A stretch of 64,000 bases of DNA from Botrytis cinerea B05.10 (taxonomy: Eukaryota > Ascomycota > Leotiomycetes > Helotiales > Sclerotiniaceae). The notes beneath the pieces are model-generated. The model was not told the origin of the DNA and did no database searches. It saw only the letters and a program-made list of their open reading frames with translations. Shown piece by piece: positions 1 through 10,090 of the stretch (positions are counted from its first letter, which is position 1; each line of letters starts with the position of its first letter). Position numbers and translations under genes: made by a program. The stretch covers positions 868,001 through 932,000 of the forward strand of contig NC_037319.1 in the NCBI RefSeq assembly GCF_000143535.2, in the 5' to 3' direction.

Positions 1-1280
1 ATTAGTTTTGTTGCATATCTGACATCTGAAACATGTTTTCTACCTGTTCAGTCAGGACAAAGAGATTCTTTGTTCCAGACTCCCAAATGAGAACCTTAAA
101 AAGACGAATGAGGCCTCGAGGTTGTTTTTGCAGCAACTTTTGTTGCTTGTCTGTCGGAACGAAAGTTCCTTTGAGGAATATTGAAAGCAGGAATGGAAGG
201 AAAAGGAGGGTTCTTCTATCATGATAGTATTGAGCGCAGGGCTAAAAATTCCTTGGGTGGTCAAGACATAATTTTGATCTCACTCCGTCTTTGTAGTCAT
301 CTCTTTCTTGCTTGATATTGCATAATTGCAATGATTACTATCTTATTCCTGTTATACCGTCTAATCTTCAAATCTTCAAATCTTTATCTCTATATCATGA
401 CTCAAGATGCGATATGCAACAGAAATAATCTGAGTAGATTATCATTTGGTGTCATCTAAGTCGCTAAGCGAATTCGTCATGGTGAAATAAATGATCTAGA
501 TGAAGAAGATGTGACTCGTGTGGCGTAGTACGGTATGACGTATGATGGGAAGGTCTTCGTACAAGGGCCCCCTCAGTTAGGAATATCGAACGCTGCAGGA
601 CTGCCTATCTATCATGGGTAGTATACAAGCTACAAAAGTTAGGACTTTTCCGTCGAAGGGGGCAACTTCTAGCGGCCAAAATCATGAAAAAACCATGAAT
701 ATTCATGTGCACTATATACCTACGCATCTGGAGCATACTAGCATCTACTAGTATCGTGAATGGTGAATGATAAAGTCGCCTCCAAACATTCACAATCTCC
801 CTTTTGCCAAGATAATATTCATCTGGACATCTCTAGGTTACCGATTGAACTAATTTGAGGCAGCGAAAACCCACCAGCCCCCTTCCTCGAACATCTCCCT
901 AGACACAATTTCCATTGTTCAAGATTCACATTGGCCGCCGGCCATAGAACTTCCTGTCAGAATGGGTATTATCCGGTGGAAGCACATTAGCATATGTGTG
1001 CAACCTTGAGGTGAATCAACTAGAGACCAAGGGGCATGGCATTGGAGTCTTGAAGCATCGGTAAACAGAGTTACTCAACATAACACAAACCCTCGTTATC
1101 AAAGCAAAAAGCAGAAATGGAATGAAACAAATCAAACAGCAAAATATAACAATACTTTAAATTAGGTGGTGCTACACGCAGCACTTTGGAGCCCAAAATG
1201 GACGTAGGCTCAAAGACGCAGATGGGAAACCAATTGTAAGCTCCCTCGAGCCGCAAGCTCTAAAATATAACTACCTTTTC
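1..1280. other. Intergenic stretch, no supported gene
   Basis: AT-rich DNA with only short overlapping ORFs on both strands that lack family motifs or plausible splice continuation. The right end is probably the 3' UTR of the PRP18 gene. The left end may hold the flank of a gene outside the window. I see no repeat or RNA gene here. Confidence 0.5.
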
Positions 1281-2363
1281 TCAACCCATCAGTTGCCTGA
1301 TATCCTCCGGAGGCCATCTAACCTGAGCAAAACTGAGACACCTCTTAATACTCTGCAAAAACTTTCTCGTGATTTCATCTCCCATCACATGTCCCTTATC
1401 AGTCTCATGTAATTTCTCGCGTGCACTACGCTCGTGAATACCCACCATCGTCACACCGATTGGCCATGCAGCCTTTCCAATACTAAGACGTAGATACCCA
1501 TCATTTGCATCGACGTATCGTTTTTCCTGCGCTGCTTTGACAATCTCCACAACCGGGCCTAGAATATCCTCATCTAGATCTCCCTTTTCGAATTTGCGAA
1601 AGAGCTATATATATTGTCAGTTTAAGATTCTATAGTGTAGATAAGTATGCGAAAGGAAGCTTACAGGAGTCATGTTATCTTTACTCTGTACCATGGCATT
1701 ATAAGCCGCCTTACTAGCAAACGTATCCCTCTTCTCTTTCTCCAGCGCATGTTCCCACTCTTGTAAAACCATCGTAAAATAACTCGCCAACTGTCTGAAC
1801 AGATATTTTCTCCCCTCCTCATCCTTCGGTACATCCTCGACCTTCATATCCTTTTCCTCAACCAAAACCAATGTCGTAGGAATTGGTCCCGTCGTCATAA
1901 CCACCCCCAATTTCCTGAACCTCCTTAATCTCTGTTTATGAGTCTCCGCAAAAAGTTTCGCAGGGTGTCCCATCTCCCGTAATTTCAACACCAATTCCTC
2001 GTCGGGAATATCATCTTCCACCACTTCCTCCGCATCCTCTTTAACCAATTCCGGCAATCCTAATCTTTTCCTCCTCTTTCTCTCTTCTTCGGCTTCTCTT
2101 TCCTCCCTCTGTTTCCTAGATTCTTCAGCTAATCTCCTGCGTTTTTCCTCTCGCGCTTTAGCAGCTTCTTCTTCTTCGTCTTCGCGTTTGCGCTTTTGCG
2201 CTAATTTGGCCTCACGCTCTGCTTCAATGGCGCGTTGTTCGGCCATGTATTTGGCCTGTCGTTCCGCTTCAATTTCAGACCGCTTCATGTATTTCTTAGA
2301 GGTATCGGTGGAAGATTCGCTCTTTTTGGATATCTCTTTAGACATGAGAGATGCGAAATCCAT
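1281..2363 (-). CDS. PRP18: Pre-mRNA-splicing factor Prp18
   Basis: U5 snRNP-associated factor acting in the second transesterification step of splicing in the nucleus. Exons 1665-2363 and 1281-1604 join across a 60-bp intron (GTAAGC...TATAG) to give 340 residues, the family's usual size. Residues 30-100 are a highly charged K/R/E helix. Residues 120-152 (PDEELVLKLREMGHPAKLF and on) match the SFM motif shared by Prp18 and Prp4. Residues 279-297 hold the family's most conserved block (AWPIGVTMVGIHERSAREK), followed by the C-terminal helices ending in RQLMG. The start at 2363 is the first ATG of the open frame, and the charged N-terminus follows at once. The gene shares a 314-bp upstream region with the SAP18 gene on the other strand. 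The family call is firm. Confidence 0.95.
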
Positions 2364-2677
2364 GATGGCGGTTGTGATGGTTTGCGCCGAGGATGATTGT
2401 GTTTATGGTAATCGAATTGGTGATTTTTGATTAATATAAACGTTTTTATCGTTTCTGTATCTTTCCAAATTTCGTAAATAGATAAAATTGAGCGAGAAAT
2501 TGAATTGTTGATTATGTAGAAGATGTTGTCGTCAGATTGCAGGAAGTGTACAAAGCCCAAGGCTGAACATTTTTTGACGAGGCCTTGATTCTGCCTCGAG
2601 AACTTCTCACCTCAAAGTTACCCTCCACCAACATCCTTCCTCTAAACGCATCATAGCTATCCCAGCTCATGATTTAA
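2364..2677. promoter_or_regulatory. Divergent promoter, PRP18/SAP18
   Basis: A 314-bp stretch lies between the start codons of PRP18 (-) and SAP18 (+). It is AT-rich and contains no convincing ORF. Both genes must take their core promoter from it. No specific factor site is claimed. Confidence 0.5.
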
Positions 2678-3520
2678 ATGAATATGGCAACTACTACTCT
2701 CACAAAAATTGATCGCAACACTACCGTTCCATTCCATCTCAAGCTTTTCTACAAAAACGGTTCATTTCCCAGGTAGGCACACAAATCTCAGCCTTCCCAT
2801 GATATTTATTTATATTCATTCTGATGCGAAAACAGAATTGAAGAATTTAACCCACACGGTGAATTGCCTCTTCACGTAAATATATCTACATGGCAATCAT
2901 GTACTCTGCGCGAATTATCACACTTACTAGCCACTGCGCTCCCTGATATTCTGCCCGATCCGGCGATTGGAACTCGTCTTTCATATCGACTTATATTTCC
3001 CGATTCACGACCTGCTGTTAGTGGACCCGCTAGATATGTAACAAAGGAGCTTGGCAGTGTTGTTATTGGGGAAGGAGGGCCGGGAATTCTGCCAGATGAG
3101 GAAGAGAGTTCGATTGTTGGGGAAGGAATTATGGCGGGGAGTTTGATGGGGGAACCAGAGAAGACGCTGCAGGATGCGAGGTTTGTTATTGGTGATTATG
3201 TTTGTTGTGCAATTTTACCACCGATGGCGGATGGAGGGGTTGCGCCGCCACCTAGTGGTCCTTCGAGAGGCGGTTTTGCGGGTGGAAGATCGGAAATGGG
3301 TGGGTTTGGGGGAAGAGGGGGGATGGGACCAAGAGAAAATGGATTTGGGGGTGGATATAGAGGGAGGGGAGGTTCAAGAGGAGGAGGGTTTGGTCAAGGT
3401 ATGGGTCAAAGCGGAGCGGGTGGTGTGCCGATGGGAGAATGGAGACGAGGAGAGAGGATACCGGATGGTCCATCTGGGGGAAGAGGTCGTGGGTATGGAG
3501 GTGGAAGAGGTCGATATTGA
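2678..3520 (+). CDS. SAP18: SAP18-family protein with RGG tail
   Basis: SAP18 is a small ubiquitin-fold protein of Sin3-HDAC and of the ASAP/PSAP (exon-junction) complexes. Exons 2678-2772 and 2836-3520 join through a split Arg codon to 259 residues. Residues 10-160 match the family: TVPFHLKLFYKNGSFPR, then ISTWQSCTLRELSHLLATAL, then SYRLIFPDSRP, and VIGDYVCCAILPP closing the fold. After about residue 180 a Gly/Arg-rich tail with RGG, GRGG and GGGRGR repeats continues to the stop. This tail suggests RNA binding and would explain the long unrelated reading frames seen in the same DNA. ATG 2678 is followed by a second ATG two codons on; either could be used. Confidence 0.92.
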
Positions 3521-3972
3521 GGGGAGTAAGAAGACATATGATACCAATTACCATGCCATTATGAATGGCGGCGCCGGGTTTCCTTGGAACACTACATGAT
3601 CTCTTCTCCAATCATCCACGATTTACGCAAGCCAATGCTCTACTCTCTCCAATATCATCTCGAATCTTGAAGCATTTTTATCGGAGTATTAATAACGGAT
3701 GGGTGGTAATCGGTTCGTTTCTTAGAAACATATTAGGTCAGTCCTGCAAAAGCTGTATTGAAAATTACCAAAGTCGAGTAAATATCAATACCCATATCAA
3801 AAGACCATGCACTAAACGACGATGGTGAAGAATGCAAACTCAATTCCATAGCTCTCTCTTTTCCCATAGCATCTCATGATATCTCCCTCCACATATGTAC
3901 AGCTTCCCGCATTCGATCTTTGCCTCATTCTTGTATTCCCCCCATCCTCTTCTCCCTCCCCTTCATCACCAT
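3521..3972. other. Convergent intergenic region
   Basis: This holds the 3' flank of SAP18 and of the minus-strand NDUFB4-like gene. Plus-strand ORFs here are shadows: they have no start context or homology and overlap the minus-strand exons further right. Confidence 0.5.
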
Positions 3973-4424
3973 CTAGAATTCCGCAATCGTATCACCCCTA
4001 CGCTTTCCTCGCATATCCCATTTTCCCTATCCTCACATTAGCTTCCCAATTCTCCGCCTCCATTCTACAACCTGCGAATGGCCTCGCAATATCTTACTTC
4101 AGTCTTGATAGCCATATACCCAACAATACTCGGAATGACCGCTCCAAAGACAAATGAAATCGCGGCAGTACGACCCGTCCATCGGAAATACTTGTGGCGA
4201 TTGGTAGACATATCTATAACCCATTAGACCCTCATCTTCTCCGCTATCCCATCCCCGCCACCTCGTCATCGCCATCGTAATCCGCCGCAAGGCCTCCCGG
4301 ATGCAGAAAGAACATACTGCTATATTTGACCAACGCGGGGTCTACCGCGAGTACTATTTCCGCAGCATTAGTCCGGCCCAATACGCACAGCGAGGAGATA
4401 CAAACCATGATCGTGACCAGCCAT
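3973..4424 (-). CDS. Mitochondrial complex I subunit, NDUFB4/B15-like
   Basis: Small membrane-anchored accessory subunit of NADH:ubiquinone oxidoreductase. The gene is hidden because its four exons are 19, 36, 116 and 54 bp: 4406-4424, 4318-4353, 4098-4213 and 3973-4026. Introns begin GTTTGT, GTATGT and GTAAGA and the frame is kept at each join. The 74-residue product starts MAGHDH, has DPALVKYSN at about residues 11-19, NRHKYFRWTGRTA at 23-35, a single hydrophobic span at about 35-53, then IKTEGKWDMRGKRRGD and ends AEF. DPALxxx, the aromatic-Arg segment and xIKTE follow human NDUFB4 in order and spacing. ORFs on the plus strand here are rejected in its favour. The splice pattern is certain enough to be useful; the family is inferred from memory of the pattern. 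Confidence 0.82.
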
Positions 4425-4896
4425 TGTGAATGAAGTTGCGAGGATGAAAGAAACGCTTGCGTGAATGATTTCTCGTTCGTTCAGGCTCTGGAAATCCAGT
4501 GTTCAAGCCCCATGTGAATAGAGGTTCGCGGTTGAAAGCTCAGACGCCGGAAAAACGTTTGCCGATAGTCCGTAATATACGCACGGCTGAGATTTTGGGC
4601 GATGATGCACTTGATTGATGTGCCGGATGGGATGGATGGTCCAGTTTTTTTTCATTTTATCACAGGTTATCAATGGGTTATCGATTGTGCCGAGGTGGGC
4701 TGAGGGCGAACTAATCGGTAGTGAGATAAACTTGTTTATGGGAGGGGAATCTACTGAGAGAGTGCTGGAATGAGAGTGTTTGATTTCTTTTCTTTGTATT
4801 TGTGTATCTATTTTGATTGGGATTTTTGAGATTATAGGTTATCTTCATTAGAATCTCATATTATTTACAATAGCTATCATATATACTCCAGTAGCC
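4425..4896. promoter_or_regulatory. Divergent promoter, NDUFB4-like/GST
   Basis: This 472-bp region lies between the minus-strand complex I subunit gene and the plus-strand glutathione S-transferase. It has no supported ORF and must carry both 5' leaders. Confidence 0.45.
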
Positions 4897-6076
4897 ATGT
4901 CTTCACCAGCTTCCGTGTCAGATCAGCCAAAGGTCAAACTTTACTGGTAGCAGTTCTCCCTTTCTCTTCTCTCCCTCTCCTACACACATACATCCAATCC
5001 CTTTCACCCCATCCATCCATCTCATCTCATCTCATCTCATCTCACCCCATTTCTCCCGCCAAACTAACAAATCCAGGCTCAACCAATCCCGATCTCAACG
5101 AATCCTCTGGCTCCTTGAAGAATTGAAAGTACCCTACGAGCTGGAAATCATCCACAGACTTCCCTCCAAGCACGCACCTCCCGAATTGAAAAAAGTGCAT
5201 GCGCTGGGAAAATCTCCCGTCCTTACAATTCTACCCGTGGGAGCCACGGAACCGGTAGTTTTGGCGGAGAGTGCGTTTATCACTGAGTGAGTTTACCTAT
5301 TTCTTTGGCGGGGAACGGATTTGAATTCAGAGATTAAGAGGGATGTAAATATGGAATTCAAAATAGAAATAGAAAATGGAGGGCTTCAATCAGTCCCTGG
5401 TTTCTGATATGATGTATCTGAAAGAGAAGATAATTTTGGATATCATTTCCCTAGCCTTCCCAGGTCCCAAAAGAAGGTCTTCCAAGCATAAACACTAACT
5501 CACCCCCAAAGATATCTCCTCGATCATTTCACGCACGGCAGTACCCTTCTCCCCACCCGCTGGAAGCCCGGTCAAGAAAACACTCTCGGTGGCGAAACCG
5601 AAGAATGGACTCGTTTCCGCTATTACATGCATTACGCCGAAGGCTCTCTGATGCCTCCCCTCCTGGTCGCTCTCATCATGTCTAGTAAGTCCTTCCTATT
5701 TGTATTCTCGAATATTACTGACTCTCTAGTGATCAATTCGCCCAATCTTCCATTTTTTATCCGTCCTATCACAGGCATGATAACTTCAAAAGTACACGAA
5801 TCATTCCTGGAACCGAATTTCAGTACTCATTTTACCTTTCTTAATGAACAAATCCAGAGCTCTCCAAATGGTGGAAAATATCTCTGTGGTGAACATCTCA
5901 CTGGTGCAGATATCCTCATGTCATTTCCTCTTGTAGCAGCTAAACAGCGCGCTGGATTAACAGAGGACAAATATCCGGAACTTTTCGCCTATACAGAACG
6001 ATTAGAAAATGAAGCGGGATATAAGAGAGCTGTTGAAAAGATTGTGGATATCGAGGGAGAGTTCAAGGCGATTTAA
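4897..6076 (+). CDS. Glutathione S-transferase (Gtt1-like)
   Basis: Conjugates glutathione to electrophiles; probably cytosolic or ER-associated. Exons 4897-4946, 5077-5286, 5512-5684 and 5730-6076 join in frame to 259 residues. The N-terminal thioredoxin fold has the Gtt1-type WLNQSRSQRILWLLEEL, then ELKKVHALGKSPVL with the cis-Pro that places glutathione, and an ESAFITEYLL stretch that corresponds to the ExxxI glutathione-contact helix. The all-helical C-terminal domain includes GEHLTGADILMSFPL, the usual N-capping/hydrophobic-staple region. Intron 1 (4947-5076) carries CATCC and CTCAT pentamer runs. The last intron could in principle be read through because it is open, but removing it restores the continuous helix (ALIMSMINSP). 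Confidence 0.9.
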
Positions 6077-9000
6077 CTCTGAGGGTTCTTTGGTAATCAC
6101 CATGACTGTATACGAGCGCATCAAGCTCGAAATGCCAAGTGGGAGAAATGAAGCAATATTTGTGTTTCTTGTCCTATATATATTTCGCTGAATCTTTTCC
6201 CATTCGATGTATTTTATTATTGTACCGATTATAGATAGATCTCATTTCAGTTCTTCAATGGACTTTCATATTTACCGATCTTCTATACTTTACCCCCACT
6301 GCAAAGATTCAACAGGAGGTTCACTGTATCACCCTACCTAATATGCAGGGCGGTAGCTTCGTGTATATCATGAGTACTAGTTTTGAGTTCTGGTGATACT
6401 ATACATCGAAACAGTGTGATTTGCCGAGGCGATCAAGACGATGTATTGTTCGATTTATATCGGCGAAAAGTCTAAGGCTTCAAAAGTTGAATTAATTGAT
6501 TATATAGCAAGAAATATGACAAGATTTACGGATATCTGAGACCTAGAACATCTATTGGAAGGATGAGTTTACATACTCTCCTGACCATGCTACTCATTAC
6601 CCCATCAGATTATTTGTGTTTCTGAGAAACAAATGCTACGTTATGTAGAGGTAAAAGCTTCTCATAATGTGTATTTGCAAGAAATCGGGCCATACCCCAA
6701 TTGGGATGTGCTCTTCCAACGATGGGAGTAGAAGAAAAGAAAGAAGAAGAATTGCCGCCTATGGTATTACTGATAAGGCCACAATGATACAATGATCATA
6801 CTAGCAAGGATTTTCGAGAGAGTTTTTCGTCCTATGAGCAGGTCTCAATCTACTCAAAGAGGGAGCGGTAATCTGATTTTTCTATGTAAAATTTGACATC
6901 GAAATACCAGCTTGAGGCATGCTCGCTTATTATAAACGGACTGGTTGAACGGCCGACTATTTGGCGAAATTTAGAGCAATCCGTCGCGAAACCCTCAATA
7001 GTGACCTCTAACTATGAAACCATTACGCCTGTTTTCACTTAAAAACTCCACGGGGTTTAGAAAATTTAGTTGGGAATAAGTGTGACAGAATGCGGAAACA
7101 TTGCAAAATCACAGGCGCCTTGTACAATGCGCATCCCGATATAGAAGTTGCTCGATAATTTGCCGAAGAAAGGAAACGAGATATCGACGGATGGTAGATT
7201 CAGCTCAAGGTTGGGCTTGCTTTCGCGTCGCAAGTCGATCCACGATGCTGAAGGGACAGGAATGGTATGATAGGATTTGGCCCTTACTGGATTGGAACCC
7301 TCAAAATATTCGCGCTAGGACTTTGAGTTTGCTATCATCTCAATGACTGGGTGATTGCGGCTGGTTGACAAAAGCCCAAGATCGAAGCCAGAGGTGGGGC
7401 ATTTATGAATGATCCTTGACTTGTTAGTGGAGTCGGGAGAAGATGGAGAAGTGATGGATGTTGAATATAATGGGATAAGACGGAGAATAAAGGGAACCGG
7501 CGGGGTGAATAATGCTGGATGTTCTCTTATGGCTTCGAGACACTCGTATACTGATAGGTGTGAATACAACCCCGGTGAAGTTAATCTAAATTGGAGGACT
7601 TGGGAGCGGCATGCTGAATGCGATTTGTTGAAGCTAGAAGGCGAGACTTCATCATGCTAGCCTGTAACACATCATCTCCAGTTTGGGATGCAGAACGATC
7701 AACTTCAGGCAATAATTGAAAGATAGATCAGATATTTCGAAAAACGATACATTGTATTTCATTCTACCCAATGTTGCCCAATGCTGAAGTTCTTTTGACA
7801 ACTGGACGAATGAATATCATATACAGCCCCCTCATTCAAAGAATTACTTAGAATGGTTCTAGAACAAATTTTCGAGCTAAATGATCTCCTCGCAATCATT
7901 TTCTATAGGCAGTAGATACATACAAGTCTAGGCTTCATACAGACCACTTTTATCTGAATGCATAACAGATAATCGGGCCCAAAGTAAGAAAGACAGCCTG
8001 TGCTCAAGCTTCTTGAAAAATCTCTGAAGGAGAAGCGGAGCATATGTTGATATATTTATATTTTCAATCGAACAGGAAGCTGCCACAACTATACGACCCT
8101 CCGTACATAAATTTATCGATGTACTAAGTGCACTGTACATAAGGTGTGCAGCATGCCAACTACGCATACATACATATACCTGTGAGTAAGAATGCGTTCA
8201 ATAAAGAGAAAGAAAACGTCCACTTGGACCCCTCTCGTTCGTTACAAAACGACACGAAGATGAAGATATGCCTTCATATTGGAGAATTCTGGAAGTTTGA
8301 AGGAGCTAAGTTTCCTTGATATTTTTCTGTGCGTTTTCATGTTCAAAGTGGATACCCTGCACATGAACTAGCAGCTGTCGGTGAGAGCATTGCAGTGCAG
8401 TGTGCATAGAACGGCCTGAGAATACCTGGCCCTTGTCCATACAATTATGAAGGGTGGTATTTTTACGCCACTCAGAAATTGACCTGCAGATAAGGCGATG
8501 AAATGCGTTTGAATTGGGCTTGAAATTTGAGACACACATGAACAAATGCATGAACGAAATTGATGAAGGCGTTTAGATGACTCGAGAAAAAGTTCGCCAT
8601 CGTAGTGTTTCTTTTGCAGAATCAGAATGAGGTTCTTCATCTATTGGTGCTGCTGGCATGAAAGTCATCAGAAGACTGACTATCTTTCTGATCCATTCCT
8701 GACATTCTCGGGAAAAAGCAGATAAGTTGATAGACAGTGGGGTAGACAGCATTCATTACCCCCGAGGTTCCGTGTAGGATGGGATTCATGGGAATCTTGG
8801 AAAATGAATGGTACATAGACGCAGCAGGGTTCAAATGCGGGAGGTAAAAAATGGATCTGGAGTTGTGTGTGGTGGTGTGGTGTCTCCGTCTCAACGCATG
8901 TCGGTGGAACATTCATCTCCAACCGTCCAACGCAGAGATAGTTCAACGACTAGGTAATCCGCCGAGCCAGCCAGCTACTGAGGATTGGGGATCGTAAATG

Positions 9001-9274
9001 TATCTGCTCCGGAGACAGAAGTCCATAAAAGATATCCAAACTAGTCTGGCGAAGGAGGCGAAAGAAGAAGTACGTGGCAGCTTGGTGTTCGCGATCGAAT
9101 GTTCATAGAATGTTACGGTAATGGAAAAAGACAATGTCGTCTTATCTTTGACAAATGGCATTCTATACTTTCTCCCATGTTTGGGTTTTTGGGTTTTTGG
9201 GTTATTGGGTTGTGGTGAGAGTCGAATGAATCAATCGACAGATATTATGGAGGGGTTGAGGGGTCGAGGAGGGG

Positions 9275-9390
9275 TGAATGTGAGAATGAATGTGAGAGTG
9301 AGTACGAATATGGATATGGATATGATTGGGAATGTGAATGTGAATGTGTAGGAACGGGAATAGGAGTAGGAATATGAATATATGTCTCTC
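9275..9390. repeat. Degenerate GAATGT/GGATAT microsatellite
   Basis: Purine-rich hexamer-like repeat of GAATGT, GAGAATGT, GGATAT and AATGTG units. It creates repetitive Ser/Tyr-rich and Met/Asn-rich pseudo-ORFs on the two strands. Confidence 0.7.
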
Positions 9391-9604
9391 CTCTCTCTGC
9401 CCTTTGCCCCTTTGCCTCTCCCTCTCATCTTGTCTTTTCTTTTCTGGATCCCCAGCTACTCACCGTCTTGCGAACAACTAACCGTACGGTACGAAGCATA
9501 TCCCGTTCATATTACGTTCATGCCCCTCCGTGCTTGATACTCCTTCCTTGCCGCCAACAAAGTCCCTGTCAATTCATTTCCCACCAAGCAAAACTGCCAA
9601 TCCC

Positions 9605-9753
9605 TCCATACATCCATACAGCCACCCGTTTCTACGCTTATACGTTCATACGTTCATACGTTCATACATCCATACAGCCATACATCCATACAGCCATACA
9701 TCCATACATCCATACAGCCATACATCCATACCTTCACACATCCATACATCCAT
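9605..9753. repeat. CATACATC/CATACAGC tandem repeat
   Basis: About 150 bp of imperfect CATACATCCATACAGC and TTCATACG units lie some 340 bp upstream of the glycogenin start. The repeat reads as Ile-His-Thr/Pro-rich ORFs in two frames, which are artefacts. Confidence 0.75.
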
Positions 9754-10090
9754 CCAATCTAATCCGCATCCACATCTACCACCCATTCTTCCCCTCCCCC
9801 AGCATTTCCACCATCTTTCTGGATTTAGTTAACCGAATGACCATCCCATACCGTCATAATAAATCTCCACTAACCTCTTTCTGACCTTGATAGCCTACTT
9901 CCACTTATTTAGAATATCTATCGCATATCTCTCCAAATTATTTCTCCCCCGACTTTCTTCTATACCTGCCCATCTACACACATTAACTCGACAACTCTTG
10001 TAGAAGTCTTGTTTATAGTGGTTTGTGCGAACATTCAAGACGTCTTTGTCTTATACATCAAAATACAACCCTCTTGTAAAGAAATAAACA

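Larger units (their letters stand above)
6077..10090. other. Gene-poor 4-kb region
   Basis: AT-rich DNA with ORFs of at most about 90 codons, none with a recognisable motif, a long open frame across plausible introns, or a consistent strand. The last 700 bp are pyrimidine-rich with tandem repeats and are probably the promoter and leader of the glycogenin gene. I cannot exclude a noncoding RNA. Confidence 0.45.

Noticed and set aside
3174..3611. Long ORFs on both strands overlapping the SAP18 tail
   Set aside because: They are by-products of the Gly/Arg codon repeats in the SAP18 frame.
3876..4157. 93-codon plus-strand ORF, Ser/Pro-rich
   Set aside because: It overlaps the spliced minus-strand NDUFB4-like gene, whose product matches a known family; the plus ORF has no motif.
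9468..9884. 138-codon Ile-His-Pro-rich ORF
   Set aside because: It is translation of the CATACATC tandem repeat upstream of glycogenin.
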